Below are positions 1 to 9,602 of a DNA stretch of 64,000 nucleotides, piece after piece. A model generated the notes under the pieces. It did no database searches and was not told the origin of the DNA. It saw only the letters and a program-made list of their open reading frames with translations. A program made the position numbers and the translations under genes. This DNA is from Streptomyces cynarae (GTDB lineage Bacteria; Actinomycetota; Actinomycetes; Streptomycetales; Streptomycetaceae): the NCBI RefSeq assembly GCF_025642135.1, contig NZ_CP106793.1, positions 4,468,001 through 4,532,000 of the forward strand, read 5' to 3'. Each line of letters begins with the position of its first letter. Within the stretch, counting starts at the first letter, position 1.

Positions 1-135
1 GGGGTCTGGCTCACCAAGGCCGTACCCCCGCAATACCTGCGTTTCCCAGAGAAACACTGACTCGTGGCTGCGATTCCCGGGCCTTTCTGATCAATCTCGG
101 CACCGACCACTCCCCGGCTCCCTTACGCTCGAGGC

Positions 136-1038
136 ATGAGTCTGCGTCTGAGCACCGTGATCCTGCCGTACGTCCGCTGGCACCAGGGCGGGCGTTCCGC
201 CTGGGAGCGTGCGGAGCAGCTCGGGTTCCACACCGCGTTCACCTACGACCACCTGTCGTGGCGCTCCTTTCGCGACGGCCCCTGGTTCGGAGCTGTGCCG
301 ACGCTGACGGCCGCGGCCGCCGTCACCGACCGGCTGCGCCTCGGCACCCTGGTGACCTCGCCGAACTTCCGGCACCCGGTCACCCTCGCCAAGGAGCTGA
401 TCTCCCTGGACGACATCTCCGGCGGCCGGATCACGCTGGGGATCGGCGCGGGCGGCACCGGCTTCGACGCCACCGCGCTCGGCCAGGAACCGTGGACCCC
501 ACGCGAGCGCGCCGACCGGTTCGGCGAGTTCGTCCCGCTGCTCGACCGGCTGCTCACCGAGGACTCCGTCACGTACCAGGGGACGCACTACTCCGCGCAC
601 GAGGCGCGCAACATCCCGGGCTGTGTGCAGCGCCCCCGGCTGCCCTTCGCGGTCGCCGCGACCGGCCCGCGCGGCCTGAGGCTCGCCGCCCGCCACGGTC
701 AGGCATGGGTGACGACCGGTGACCCGAAGCTGTACGAGACCGGCACCCCGGAGGAGTCGCTGCAGGCTCTGCGCGCGCAGACCGAGAAGCTGGCCGACGC
801 CTGCACCGCTGTCGGCCGTGACGTGGCGGAACTCGACAAGGTCCTGCTCACCGGCTTCACCCCGGACCGCGGCCGTCCGCTTCAGTCCCTGGACGCGTTC
901 GTCGACTTCGCCGGCCGGCACGCGGAGCTGGGCTTCACCGACATCGTGATTCACTGGCCCATCCCCGACTCCGACTTCGCGGCGGACGAGAAGGTCTTCG
1001 AGCAGATCGCCGTGGAAGCCCCGGCACAGCTGGGCTGA
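136..1038 (+). CDS. Luciferase-like (probably F420-dependent) oxidoreductase
   Basis: A 300-residue protein of the bacterial luciferase-like TIM-barrel superfamily. Visible family features are an N-terminal strand with AFTYDHLSW (about residues 35-43), a segment [17 protein letters not shown] (about 71-87), and the glycine-rich [13 protein letters not shown] (about 97-109). In actinobacteria this class usually uses reduced F420 or FMN; the cofactor and substrate here are inferred from family only. No signal peptide or membrane segment is seen, so it should be cytoplasmic. A possible -10 element TACGCT lies about 8 bases before the ATG and there is no well-spaced Shine-Dalgarno, so translation may be leaderless. 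The HAD hydrolase follows on the same strand after about 95 bases. Confidence 0.85.
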   Translation: MSLRLSTVILPYVRWHQGGRSAWERAEQLGFHTAFTYDHLSWRSFRDGPWFGAVPTLTAAAAVTDRLRLGTLVTSPNFRHPVTLAKELISLDDISGGRITLGIGAGGTGFDATALGQEPWTPRERADRFGEFVPLLDRLLTEDSVTYQGTHYSAHEARNIPGCVQRPRLPFAVAATGPRGLRLAARHGQAWVTTGDPKLYETGTPEESLQALRAQTEKLADACTAVGRDVAELDKVLLTGFTPDRGRPLQSLDAFVDFAGRHAELGFTDIVIHWPIPDSDFAADEKVFEQIAVEAPAQLG

Positions 1039-1133
1039 GCATGACGCGATGTGACGGCGCTGGTGAGCAGTGTCACCACTCAGGTGTGCGAGGTCTCGCA
1101 CGACCGTGCGGGCATATGCGCCAGAATGGGCCG

Positions 1134-2003
1134 GTGACCTCAGCGACCCGACAGTCCGAGACCCCGGCCTCCACCCTTCCGCCCCGGCTGATCGCGACCG
1201 ACCTCGACGGCACTCTGCTGCGTGACGACAAGTCGGTCTCCGAGCGGACCGTCGCCGCGCTGGCCGCCGCCGAGGCGGCCGGCATCGAGGTGTTCTTCGT
1301 CACGGGCCGGCCCGCCCGCTGGATGGACGTCGTCAGCGACCACGTCCACGGTCACGGACTGGCGATCTGCGGCAACGGCGCGGCCGTGGTCGACCTGCAC
1401 GGCGGCCCCGGCGCCCACCGCTTCGTCAAGGTCCGCGAGCTGGCCCGGGAGAACGCGCTCGACGCCGTACGGCTGCTGCGGGACGCCGCACCCGGCACGG
1501 TGTACGCCGTCGAGCAGACGTACGGCTTCTATCAGGAGCCGTCGTACCCGAAGCTGCACATGGAGATCCCGGACCTGCTCGCACCCGCCGAGGAACTGCT
1601 GGCGCCTGACGCCCCCGGCGCCCGCGAGCCGGTGCTAAAGATCCTCGCCTACCACCCGCATCTCGACCCGGACGCCTTCCTCACCCTGGCCCGCCTCGCC
1701 GTCGGCGGCCGCGCCACCATCACCCGGTCCAGCCCCAGTGCCCTGCTGGAGATCAGCGGCCCGGGCGTCTCCAAGGCGAGCACCCTCGCGCTGTGCTGCG
1801 CCGAGCGCGGCATCTCCCACGAGGAGGTCGTCGCCTTCGGTGACATGCCGAACGACGTGGAGATGCTCACCTGGGCGGGACAGTCCTACGCGATGGGCAA
1901 CGCCCACCCGGACGTGGTCGCCGCCGCGTCGGGGCGGACCGTCGCCAACAACGACGACGGCGTGGCCGTGGTGATCGAGCGGATCCTCGCGGAGCGGTCG
2001 TAG
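1134..2003 (+). CDS. HAD-superfamily hydrolase, Cof type
   Basis: A phosphatase of the Cof/HAD-IIB type, 289 residues from the chosen start. It carries motif [11 protein letters not shown] with the nucleophilic Asp, motif II FVTGRP, a motif III Lys in SKASTLALC, and motif [13 protein letters not shown] cap-domain insertion sits between motifs II and III. Likely substrates are small sugar or nucleotide phosphates, but the true one cannot be read from sequence. The frame is open back to an ATG at 1041. I prefer the GTG at 1134 because a -10-like CAGAAT sits 5 bases upstream and no Shine-Dalgarno is seen (leaderless pattern). An ATG at 1116 is another choice. The stop codon falls inside a 17-bp tandem repeat. 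Confidence 0.85.
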   Translation: MTSATRQSETPASTLPPRLIATDLDGTLLRDDKSVSERTVAALAAAEAAGIEVFFVTGRPARWMDVVSDHVHGHGLAICGNGAAVVDLHGGPGAHRFVKVRELARENALDAVRLLRDAAPGTVYAVEQTYGFYQEPSYPKLHMEIPDLLAPAEELLAPDAPGAREPVLKILAYHPHLDPDAFLTLARLAVGGRATITRSSPSALLEISGPGVSKASTLALCCAERGISHEEVVAFGDMPNDVEMLTWAGQSYAMGNAHPDVVAAASGRTVANNDDGVAVVIERILAERS

Positions 2004-2059
2004 GTCGGGCGCGGTCGTAGGTCGGGCGCGGTCGTAGGTCGGGGGCGGTCGTAGATCGC
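1995..2059. repeat. 17-bp tandem repeat across the HAD stop codon
   Basis: About 3.8 copies of CGGTCGTAGGTCGGGCG in direct tandem array. The first copy supplies the TAG stop of the HAD gene. The last copies diverge slightly and run towards the stop of the convergent M23 peptidase gene. Confidence 0.85.
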
Positions 2060-2100
2060 CAGGACCGTCCATCCGGCGGCGATTTCCCCGCGTACGGCTG

Positions 2101-3156
2101 TCAGATTCGTACGCCCCGTGCCGTCAGCCACGGCACCGGATCGATGCCCGACCCCCATTCCGGAGTGATCCGGACCTCGAAGTGCAGGTGCGGACCGGTC
2201 GAGTTGCCCGTCGTGCCGGACTGGGCGATCCACTGGCCGGTGGCCACCGGTTCTCCCTGGTCGACGGTGACGGCGGCGAGATGGGCGTACTGGGTGAAGT
2301 AGCCGCCCGGGTGCTGGATGACGACCTCGATCCCGAAGGCGCCGCCGCACGCCACCCGCACCACCTTCCCGGCGCCGACGGCCCGCACCGGTGTCCCGAT
2401 GGGGACCGCGAAGTCCTGGCCGGTGTGCCGGTGGGCCCAGTGGCCCCCTCCGCTGCCGAACGGAGCGGAGAGTCTGTACGACTCCACCGGCGCCCCCCAG
2501 GCGCGGTGGGTCCTCTGCCGCGGCCGGCCCAGATGGACGGCGCCCCGGCACGATCCCGCGGCGGCGGTCGCACTGGCCTGCCTCTGCAGGACCTGACGTG
2601 CCTCCTCCAGCTTCGCCTGGACGCTCCGCCTTCTGTCCGCCAGTTCGGCCTTCCGCTTCTGCAGCCGCCGTGACTGCGCCGACGCCTCGGCCAGGTCTGC
2701 GGCGAGACGGTCCTGCACCCTGTGGATGCCGACGACCGCGTTCACGGCCGCGCCATCCGCTCCCGTGAGCAAGTGCTGACTTCTCATCAGCTTCAGGGCG
2801 GTGTCAGGGAGGAGCGTCTGCGGCACGTAGGGGGGAGCCACGCTCTGGTGGTACTGGGCGCGCGCGACCAGCCCCGGATCCTTGCGGATGGCCGTGCCCA
2901 GCCGACGCTCCCGTATGAGGAGTCTCTCGTCACGCCGCGCTCGGGCACGCTGCTTCTCGGCTTCCCGGAGCCCGGTCTCGTACTGCCGCGCCACCACGGC
3001 GGCTTCGTCGTACAGCCGCGCCACCCGTATGGCGGCGGAGGAATCGGCGCCGTCGCCCACCGTCGTGCCCCCGGCCACAGCGGGCCAGGCCGGAAGCGTC
3101 GTGAACGCGGACATCACAACCGAAACGAGCAAGGCTCGCTGACAGGATGAATGCAT
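2101..3156 (-). CDS. Secreted M23-family metallopeptidase with coiled coil
   Basis: A 351-residue exported peptidoglycan hydrolase-like protein. The first 30 residues form a signal peptide (hydrophobic LLVSVVMSAFTTLPAW, then AVAGG). Residues of about 45-210 are rich in Arg, Glu, Gln and Ala and probably form a coiled coil, as in NlpD/EnvC-type proteins. The C-terminal domain is a LytM/M23 domain with zinc-ligand motifs HTGQDFAVPIG (HxxxD) and HLHFEVR (HxH), and a conserved GTPVRAVGAGKVV strand. It should cleave peptide cross-bridges outside the membrane or act as a divisome activator. It converges on the HAD gene. An alternative start is an internal Met at residue 15, which would shorten the signal peptide. 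Confidence 0.88.
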   Translation of the reverse strand: MHSSCQRALLVSVVMSAFTTLPAWPAVAGGTTVGDGADSSAAIRVARLYDEAAVVARQYETGLREAEKQRARARRDERLLIRERRLGTAIRKDPGLVARAQYHQSVAPPYVPQTLLPDTALKLMRSQHLLTGADGAAVNAVVGIHRVQDRLAADLAEASAQSRRLQKRKAELADRRRSVQAKLEEARQVLQRQASATAAAGSCRGAVHLGRPRQRTHRAWGAPVESYRLSAPFGSGGGHWAHRHTGQDFAVPIGTPVRAVGAGKVVRVACGGAFGIEVVIQHPGGYFTQYAHLAAVTVDQGEPVATGQWIAQSGTTGNSTGPHLHFEVRITPEWGSGIDPVPWLTARGVRI

Positions 3157-3247
3157 GTCAACGATCGTGGCCCGTGTCGCGGGCCCAGTCCTGTTGACGT
3201 CCTACGGCTGGGGGAACGGGCGGCCACGGATGGCCCAGCGGCGTCCC

Positions 3248-6200
3248 TCATCCGGCTCCCAGCAGGTCCCCCTGAGCCTCCCGTTCGAGCATCTCCCGCA
3301 ACGGCCCCTCCACCGCCGCCAGCTCGCCAGGGCCACCTCGCTGGACCACGCGGCCCTCCGCGAGGACGATCACCTCGTCGATCCCCTCAAGTCCGGCCAG
3401 CCGGTGGGTGATCAGCAACGTGGTACGGCCCTCGGTGGCGGCGAGCAGGTCCGCGGTGAGCGCGTCCGCCGTCGGCAGGTCGAGATGTTCCGCGGGCTCA
3501 TCGAGGATCAGGACGGGGAAGTCGGCGAGCAGGGCGCGGGCCAGGGCCAGCCGCTGCCGCTGACCGCCGGACAACCGGGCGCCGCACTCGCCGATCAGGG
3601 TGTCCAGGCCGTCGGGCAGCCCGTCCGCCCAGTCGAGGAGCCGGGCCCGCGCGAGCGCGTCCCGCAATTCCGCCTCGCTCGCGCCCTTCCTTGCGAGCAG
3701 CAGGTTCTCCCGCACCGAGCTGTCGAAGAGGTGGGCGTCCTGCGCGCAGAGTCCGACCAGGCGCCGTACGTCGTCGCCGTCGAGCGCGTGGGCGTCCGTG
3801 CCGCCCAGCGTGTACAAGCCGGCGTCCGCGTCCAGGAACCGCAGCAGGACTTGCGCCAGGGTCGTCTTGCCCGCGCCCGAGGCGCCGACCACGGCGACCC
3901 GGTGGCCCTGTTCGAGGGTGAGGTCGAAGCCGCTGAGCGCGTCCCGCCGCTGCCCGTCGTACCGGGCGGTGAGCCCCTTCAGAACGAGCGGGAAGGGTGA
4001 AGTGGGAGCCGGCTGCGGCTGCTCGGGTTCGCGTACGGGCTCCGGAGCGTCCAGCACCTCGTGGACGCGCTCGGCGCTCCGGCGCACCCGCTGGCGGTGC
4101 TGCACGGCGAGCGGCAGCCCCAGGACCGCCTCGAACGCGGCCAAGGGCGTGAGCACCAGGACCGCCATGACCACCCCGCCGAGCCGCCCCTCGGCGACGC
4201 CCTGTGCGCCCACGAGGGCGGAGGCCGCGACGGTCAGCCCGGTGACCAGCGCGGTGAGCCCGTCACCCAGCGCCGTCGCGGTGGCCGCGCGGGAAGCTAT
4301 GCGGGTCAGCACGGCGTCGGCCTGCCGCGTCTGAGCGGTCCGCGCCGGCAGCGCACCGGCGACCGTCAACTCGGCCGTTCCGGTCAGCAGATCGGCCACC
4401 CGGGTCGCCAGCTCACCCCGGGCGGGCGCCAGCCTCCGTTCCGCCCGGCGTGCCACGGCCCCCGTCACCAGGGGCACCACCACCGCGGCCGCGAACAACC
4501 CGACAGCGAGGACGCCACCGGCCTCGGGCAGCAGCCAGGCGGTGAAGCAGACGGAACCGGCCGACACGACGAACGCGGCTCCCGCGGGCAGCAGCCAGCG
4601 CAGCCAGTAGTCCTGCAGGGCGTCCACATCGGCGACCAGCCGGGACAGCAGATCGCCCCGTCGGGTCGTGCGCAGCCCCGCCGGAGCCAGCCGCTCGAGC
4701 CGCCGGTAGACGGCGACGCGGGTGTCGGCCAGCATGCGCAGGACGGCATCGTGGGACACCAGCCGCTCCGCGTACCGGAACACGGCCCGTCCGATCCCGA
4801 ACGTCCGCGTGGCCGTCACGGCGACCATCAGATACAGCACCGGTGGCTGCTGGGAGGCCCGCGAGATCAGCCAACCGGAGGTGGCCATCAGCCCCACCGC
4901 ACTGCCGAGCGCGAGACTCCCGAGCACCAGGGCGAGAGCGAGCCGCCCCCGACGGGGTCCGGCCATGGCACGGACGCGGGCGAGCGCGCCACCGCCCCTC
5001 ACCGGGGACGGGACGGGGGGCGGCTCGACTCGGGCAGGTGGCTTGCCCGCCGACTCCCGGCGCGGCAGCGGCTCGGAGCCGGCCTGCGCGAGGAGGCCCG
5101 ACGGGGCGTACTGCTCCGCCTCCAGCCGCACCACCCGGTCCGCCAGCCCCAGCAGTGCCGGCCGGTGCACCACCAGGAGGACCGTCCGGCCGACGGCGAG
5201 ACGGCGCACCGCTTCCACGATCTCGGCCTCGGTCGCTCCGTCCAGGGACGCCGTCGGCTCGTCCAGCAGCAGCACCGGCCGGTCGGCGAGGAACGCCCGT
5301 GCCAGGGCGAGCCGTTGCCGCTGCCCGGCAGAGAGGCCCGCACCGTCCTCGCCGAGCACCGTGCGGAGCCCCTGGGGCAACGCGTCCACGAACGGAAGCG
5401 CCCCGGCGTCGGCCAGCGCCCTCCGTACCGCTGTGTCGTCCGCGTCCGGTCGCGCCAGCCGTACGTTGTCGGCGATGGTGCCCGCGTACAGATGAGGCCG
5501 CTGCGGCACCCAGGCGATCCGTGATCGCCACTCCTCCAGATCGGCCGAGGCGAGATCGACTCCCCCGACCCGTACGCGGCCCTCGGTGGGCGGCACGAAT
5601 CCGACCAGGACGTTCAGCAGGGTCGACTTGCCCACTCCGCTCGGTCCGACCAGAGCCACCGTTTCACCAGGCGCGACCGTGAGCGACACGTCGGACACCG
5701 CGGCGGACGGTCGCCCGGGATAGCGGACGGTCACCTCCTCGAAGACGATCGGCCCGTCCGGGACGCGCCGCTCACCGGAGGCCGGTACCGGCGTCTCCAG
5801 CACCGCGAAGATCTCCTCGGCCGCGGAAAGCCCCTCCGCCGCCGCGTGATACTGCGTCCCCACCTGCCGCAACGGCAGATACGCCTCCGGAGCGAGCACC
5901 AGGGTGACCAGTCCGATGTACAGGTCCATGTCGCCGTGGACGAGCCGCATGCCGATCTCGACGGCGACGAGCGCGACCGAGATCGTGGCCAGGAGCTCCA
6001 GCGCGAAGGACGACAGGAAGGCGATGCGCAGCGTCCTCATGGTCGCCTGCCGGTACTCGCCGGTGATCCGCTTGATCGACTCGGCCTGGGCCTTGGCCCG
6101 GCCGAACACCTTGAGCGTCGGCAGTCCGGCGACCACGTCGAGGAAGTGCCCGGACAGCCGTGACAGGGAGCGCCACTGACGGTCCATCTGCGACTGTGTC

Positions 6201-6742
6201 GCCCAACCGATCAACATCATGAAGAGGGGGATCAGCGGCAGCGTGCCGGCGATGATCGCCGCCGACACCCAGTCCTCGGTGACGATCCGCGCCAGTACCG
6301 CCACCGGCACCACCACCGCGAGCCCCAACTGCGGCAGGTATCGCGCGAAGTAGTCGTCGAGGGCATCGACTCCCCGTGTGGCCAGAGCGACCAGCGAACC
6401 GGTCCGCTGCCCGCTGAGCCACCCGGGGCCGAGGGCCCCGGCTCGCTCCAGCAGCCTCGCCCGCAGTTCCGACTTCACCGCCGCACTCGCACGGTGGGCG
6501 GAGAGTTCGGTGAGCCAGGACACCAGGGCACGTCCGACCGCCACGGCCGCCATGAGCAATAGAGGGGTGCGGAGTTCGCTGATCGCATGGTGGTGCTGGA
6601 AGGCACCGACCACCACCTCGGCGATCAGCATCGCCTGGGCGATGACGAGAGCCGCGCCGATGGCGCCCAGGCCGATGACCGCCCCGAGGAAGAAGCGTGT
6701 GGCCCGCGCGTAGCGGAGCAGTCGTGGATCGATCGGTTTCAC
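3248..6742 (-). CDS. cydCD: CydD-CydC fusion, thiol exporter ABC transporter needed for cytochrome bd
   Basis: A single 1164-residue protein holds both halves of the heterodimeric glutathione/cysteine exporter needed for cytochrome bd assembly. Half one (about 1-570) is CydD-like with six membrane segments, Walker A GPSGVGKST and signature LSAGQRQRL. Half two (about 600-1164) is CydC-like with Walker A GASGAGKTT and LSGGQRQRL. The fusion is usual in Streptomyces. The start is inside a parS site: ATG at 6751 gives MFHVKP, but the Shine-Dalgarno GAAGGG is only one base from that ATG and ten bases from the GTG at 6742, so I chose the GTG. It is the last gene of the cydA-cydB-cydCD block, which is probably under Rex control from the site upstream of cydA. 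Confidence 0.92.
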   Translation of the reverse strand: MKPIDPRLLRYARATRFFLGAVIGLGAIGAALVIAQAMLIAEVVVGAFQHHHAISELRTPLLLMAAVAVGRALVSWLTELSAHRASAAVKSELRARLLERAGALGPGWLSGQRTGSLVALATRGVDALDDYFARYLPQLGLAVVVPVAVLARIVTEDWVSAAIIAGTLPLIPLFMMLIGWATQSQMDRQWRSLSRLSGHFLDVVAGLPTLKVFGRAKAQAESIKRITGEYRQATMRTLRIAFLSSFALELLATISVALVAVEIGMRLVHGDMDLYIGLVTLVLAPEAYLPLRQVGTQYHAAAEGLSAAEEIFAVLETPVPASGERRVPDGPIVFEEVTVRYPGRPSAAVSDVSLTVAPGETVALVGPSGVGKSTLLNVLVGFVPPTEGRVRVGGVDLASADLEEWRSRIAWVPQRPHLYAGTIADNVRLARPDADDTAVRRALADAGALPFVDALPQGLRTVLGEDGAGLSAGQRQRLALARAFLADRPVLLLDEPTASLDGATEAEIVEAVRRLAVGRTVLLVVHRPALLGLADRVVRLEAEQYAPSGLLAQAGSEPLPRRESAGKPPARVEPPPVPSPVRGGGALARVRAMAGPRRGRLALALVLGSLALGSAVGLMATSGWLISRASQQPPVLYLMVAVTATRTFGIGRAVFRYAERLVSHDAVLRMLADTRVAVYRRLERLAPAGLRTTRRGDLLSRLVADVDALQDYWLRWLLPAGAAFVVSAGSVCFTAWLLPEAGGVLAVGLFAAAVVVPLVTGAVARRAERRLAPARGELATRVADLLTGTAELTVAGALPARTAQTRQADAVLTRIASRAATATALGDGLTALVTGLTVAASALVGAQGVAEGRLGGVVMAVLVLTPLAAFEAVLGLPLAVQHRQRVRRSAERVHEVLDAPEPVREPEQPQPAPTSPFPLVLKGLTARYDGQRRDALSGFDLTLEQGHRVAVVGASGAGKTTLAQVLLRFLDADAGLYTLGGTDAHALDGDDVRRLVGLCAQDAHLFDSSVRENLLLARKGASEAELRDALARARLLDWADGLPDGLDTLIGECGARLSGGQRQRLALARALLADFPVLILDEPAEHLDLPTADALTADLLAATEGRTTLLITHRLAGLEGIDEVIVLAEGRVVQRGGPGELAAVEGPLREMLEREAQGDLLGAG

Positions 6743-6749
6743 GTGAAAC
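6736..6749. other. parS: parS site over the cydCD start codon
   Basis: Exact GTTTCACGTGAAAC palindrome. Read on the minus strand it encodes Phe-His-Val-Lys and contains the GTG I take as the cydCD start, so ParB and the initiating ribosome use the same bases. Confidence 0.92.
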
Positions 6750-6772
6750 ATGCCCTTCGGTCCGGGCGGGAT

Positions 6773-6786
6773 GTTTCACGTGAAAC
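6773..6786. other. parS: parS site between cydB and cydCD
   Basis: Exact GTTTCACGTGAAAC palindrome, 23 bases from the neighbouring parS. The two sites fill most of the 61-base cydB-cydCD gap. Confidence 0.92.
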
Positions 6787-6803
6787 ACCCCGCCCCGCCA
6801 GAT

Positions 6804-7823
6804 TCAGTGCACAGCACCGGTGGGCGCGTCGGCGGCGATGTGCTGGGTGCCGATGCGCTTGCGGAACACCCAGTAGGTCCAGCCCTGATAGAGAAGGACG
6901 ATCGGCGTGGCGATCCCGGCGCACCACGTCATGATCTTCAGGGTGTAGGGGCTCGACGAGGCGTTGCTCACCGTCAGGCTCCAGTCCGCGTTCAGCGTGG
7001 ACGGCATGACGTTCGGGAAGAGCGTCAGGAACAGCATGGTGACCGCGGCCACGATGGTGACGCCGGAGAGCGCGAACGACCATCCCTCGCGCCCTGCCTG
7101 GTTGGCCACGAGCGCCGCGACGAGCGCGGCCACCGCCACGACCAGGGCGACCAGGCTCTTGCCGTCCCCTTGGTCGATCTGTGTCCAGGCGAGGAAGAGA
7201 AGCGCCAGCCCGGCGGTGACCGACCCGACGCTCAGGGCCAGCTTCCGAGCCCGCTGCCGGATGTCCCCGACGGTCTTGAGTGCCGTGAACACCGTCCCGT
7301 GGAAGGTGAACAGGGCCAGCGTGACCAGGCCGCCGAGCAGCGCGAACGGATTGAGCAGATCCCAGACGTTGCCCACGTACTCCAGGTGCTGGTCGATCTT
7401 CACACCCCGCACGATGTTGGCGAAGGCGACGCCCCACAGGAACGCCGGGATCAGCGAGGTCCAGAAGATCGCGTTCTCCCAGTTCCGCTGCCAGTTCTCG
7501 TCGGGCCGCTTCGCCCGGTACTCGAAGGCGACACCGCGCACGATCAGACAGACCAGGATGACCAGCAGCGGCAGGTAGAAGCCGGAGAAGAGCGTGGCGT
7601 ACCACTCGGGGAAGGCGGCGAACGTGGCGCCGCCCGCACTGAGCAGCCATACCTCGTTGCCGTCCCAGACCGGACCGATCGTGTTGATCAGTACCCGCCG
7701 CTCGGGGCGGTTGCGGGCCAGCAGCTTGGTGAGGATGCCGACCCCGAAGTCGAAGCCCTCCAGGAAGAAGTAGCCGATCCAGAGGACCGCGATGAGGACG
7801 AACCAGACGTCGTGAAGTTGCAT
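6804..7823 (-). CDS. cydB: Cytochrome bd ubiquinol/menaquinol oxidase subunit II
   Basis: A 339-residue polytopic membrane protein of the CydB family. It begins MQLHDVWFVLIAVLWIGYFFLEGFDFGVG, and the GYFFLEGFDFGVG stretch (about 18-30) is the family hallmark. About eight to nine transmembrane segments are visible. It pairs with CydA to form the high-affinity terminal oxidase that reduces O2 without pumping protons. The start lies 20 bases after the cydA stop, so the two are co-transcribed. The end of the gene is followed by two parS sites and cydCD. The identification is firm from the N-terminal motif and the operon order. Confidence 0.95.
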   Translation of the reverse strand: MQLHDVWFVLIAVLWIGYFFLEGFDFGVGILTKLLARNRPERRVLINTIGPVWDGNEVWLLSAGGATFAAFPEWYATLFSGFYLPLLVILVCLIVRGVAFEYRAKRPDENWQRNWENAIFWTSLIPAFLWGVAFANIVRGVKIDQHLEYVGNVWDLLNPFALLGGLVTLALFTFHGTVFTALKTVGDIRQRARKLALSVGSVTAGLALLFLAWTQIDQGDGKSLVALVVAVAALVAALVANQAGREGWSFALSGVTIVAAVTMLFLTLFPNVMPSTLNADWSLTVSNASSSPYTLKIMTWCAGIATPIVLLYQGWTYWVFRKRIGTQHIAADAPTGAVH

Positions 7824-7843
7824 GGTGTGAGCGCTCCCTCGGC

Positions 7844-9352
7844 CTAGTACGAGAAGGCCATCGGTTTGTCGGCGTCCCTCGAGTCGCCGCCGAGCCTGGT
7901 GGGCGGGTTGAGATCGGACTCGGTGAGCTCGGGCGGTCCGGCCTTGACGTACTTCGTCAGCAGCTTCACCTCGACGACGGCGAGGATCGCGTAGAGCACG
8001 GTGAACACGGTCATCGACGTGATGACCTCACCCTGAGAGACACCGGGGGAGACGGCGTCACGAGTGCGCAGCACGCCGTAGACGACCCACGGCTGACGGC
8101 CCATCTCGGTGAAGATCCAGCCCCAGGAGTTGGCGATGAGCGGGAAGGCGAGGGTCCAGATCGCGATGCGCCAGTACCAGGTGGTGAGCGTCGGGCCGAG
8201 TGCCTTGTTCCTGAACAGGACCAGATGCGGCACCTCGTCCTCACCGACCCGCAGATGCTGCGGCAGCAAGAACTTCCTGCGGGTCAGCCAGAGCCCGGCC
8301 ATGCCGATGGCGAAGGACGCCATGCCGAAACCGATCATCCAGCGGAAGCCCCAGAAGGTGACGGGGATGATGGGGCGGTAGTCGCCAGGACCGTACTTCT
8401 GCTGTTCGGTCTTGTTGGTGTCGTTGATGCCCGGGACGTACGAGGTGAAGTCGTCGTCGGCCAGGAAGGACAGCAGGCCGGGAACGGACAGTTCGACGGA
8501 GTTGTGGCCCTTGCTGACGTCGCCGTAGGCGAAGATCGAGAACGGCGCCGAGTTCTGCCCGTCCCACAGGGCCTCGGCGGCGGCCATCTTCATCGGCTGC
8601 TGCTTGAACATGACCTTGCCGAGGACGTCCCCGCTGACCGCGGTGAGCAGGCCGGCGATGACGACGGTGACCAGTCCGAGCCGCAGCGAGCTCTTCATCA
8701 CGGGAATGTGCTTCTTGCGGAGCAGGTGGTAGGCGGCGATACCGACCATGAAGGCGCCGCCGGTGAGGAAGGACGCGGACAGGGTGTGGAAGACCTGGGC
8801 CAGCGCGGTGTTCTGGGTCAGGACGTGCCAGAAGTCGGTGAGTTCGGCGCGGCCCTTCGCCTTGTTGATCCGGTAGCCGACGGGGTGCTGCATCCAGGAG
8901 TTGGCCGCGAGGATGAAGTACGCCGACAGGACCGTGCCGATGGAGACCATCCATATGCAGGCCAGGTGAAGCTTCTTCGGCAGCTTGTCCCAACCGAAGA
9001 TCCACAGCCCGATGAAGGTGGACTCGAAGAAGAAGGCGATGAGGGCCTCGAACGCGAGTGGGGCACCGAAGACGTCGCCCACGAACCGGGAGTAGGCGGA
9101 CCAGTTCATGCCGAACTGGAACTCCTGGACGATGCCGGTCACGACGCCCATCGCGATGTTGATCAGGAAGAGCTTGCCCCAGAACTTCGTCGCCCTGAGG
9201 TACCTCTCCTTCTCCGTGCGTACCCACGCGGTCTGCAGGCCGGCCGTCAGGGCGGCGAGCGAGATCGTGAGCGGGACGAACAGGAAGTGGTAGACGGTGG
9301 TGATGCCGAACTGCCATCGCGCCAGGGTTTCCGGCGCCAAAGCTATGTCCAC
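7844..9352 (-). CDS. cydA: Cytochrome bd oxidase subunit I
   Basis: A 502-residue CydA protein carrying the haems b558, b595 and d. The N-terminus holds the haem-ligand His in TVYHFLFVPLTIS (about residues 19-31). The conserved GRQPWVVYG lies at about 415-423. About nine transmembrane helices are visible. It oxidises menaquinol and reduces oxygen at low oxygen tension. The start is GTG, preceded by GAAGGA at a good distance. A perfect Rex operator lies about 85 bases upstream, so transcription is probably released when NADH/NAD+ rises. It is the first gene of cydA-cydB-cydCD. Confidence 0.95.
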   Translation of the reverse strand: MDIALAPETLARWQFGITTVYHFLFVPLTISLAALTAGLQTAWVRTEKERYLRATKFWGKLFLINIAMGVVTGIVQEFQFGMNWSAYSRFVGDVFGAPLAFEALIAFFFESTFIGLWIFGWDKLPKKLHLACIWMVSIGTVLSAYFILAANSWMQHPVGYRINKAKGRAELTDFWHVLTQNTALAQVFHTLSASFLTGGAFMVGIAAYHLLRKKHIPVMKSSLRLGLVTVVIAGLLTAVSGDVLGKVMFKQQPMKMAAAEALWDGQNSAPFSIFAYGDVSKGHNSVELSVPGLLSFLADDDFTSYVPGINDTNKTEQQKYGPGDYRPIIPVTFWGFRWMIGFGMASFAIGMAGLWLTRRKFLLPQHLRVGEDEVPHLVLFRNKALGPTLTTWYWRIAIWTLAFPLIANSWGWIFTEMGRQPWVVYGVLRTRDAVSPGVSQGEVITSMTVFTVLYAILAVVEVKLLTKYVKAGPPELTESDLNPPTRLGGDSRDADKPMAFSY

Positions 9353-9435
9353 GTCGTCCTTCTCCTTACGTCGCCGCGGTCACGCGGAAGTTTGCCCTGT
9401 TTGCCCCACTCATCATGGGAACAATCGGGCCCGCT

Positions 9436-9451
9436 TGTGAACGCGTTCACA
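9436..9451. promoter_or_regulatory. Rex operator upstream of cydA
   Basis: Perfect 16-bp palindrome TGTGAACGCGTTCACA, the known Streptomyces Rex-binding consensus. A wider dyad CTTGTGAA...TTCACAAG (9434-9459) overlaps it and could hold a second Rex contact. Rex control of cydABCD is established in S. coelicolor; conservation here is inferred from sequence. Confidence 0.9.
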
Positions 9452-9536
9452 TTCACAAGCAATTATGGCGCATGGCGGTGGCAAGGCGGAGGGGTGGGGG
9501 GTCCCTAAGCGGAGACTGTTCGGCATCTGGCACAAT

Positions 9537-9569
9537 CCCGGGCCCCGCGCCACTCGCGCGGGACCCGGG
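9537..9569 (-). terminator. Terminator-like hairpin after the HisC-type gene
   Basis: GC-rich inverted repeat: left arm 9537-9550, right arm 9556-9569, five-base loop, one mismatch. It lies 33 bases beyond the aminotransferase stop, between that gene and the cyd promoter. No clear U-tract, as usual in Streptomyces. Confidence 0.6.
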
Positions 9570-9602
9570 AGGACTCGGCCGGGCCGACCCGAAAGATAGG
9601 GT

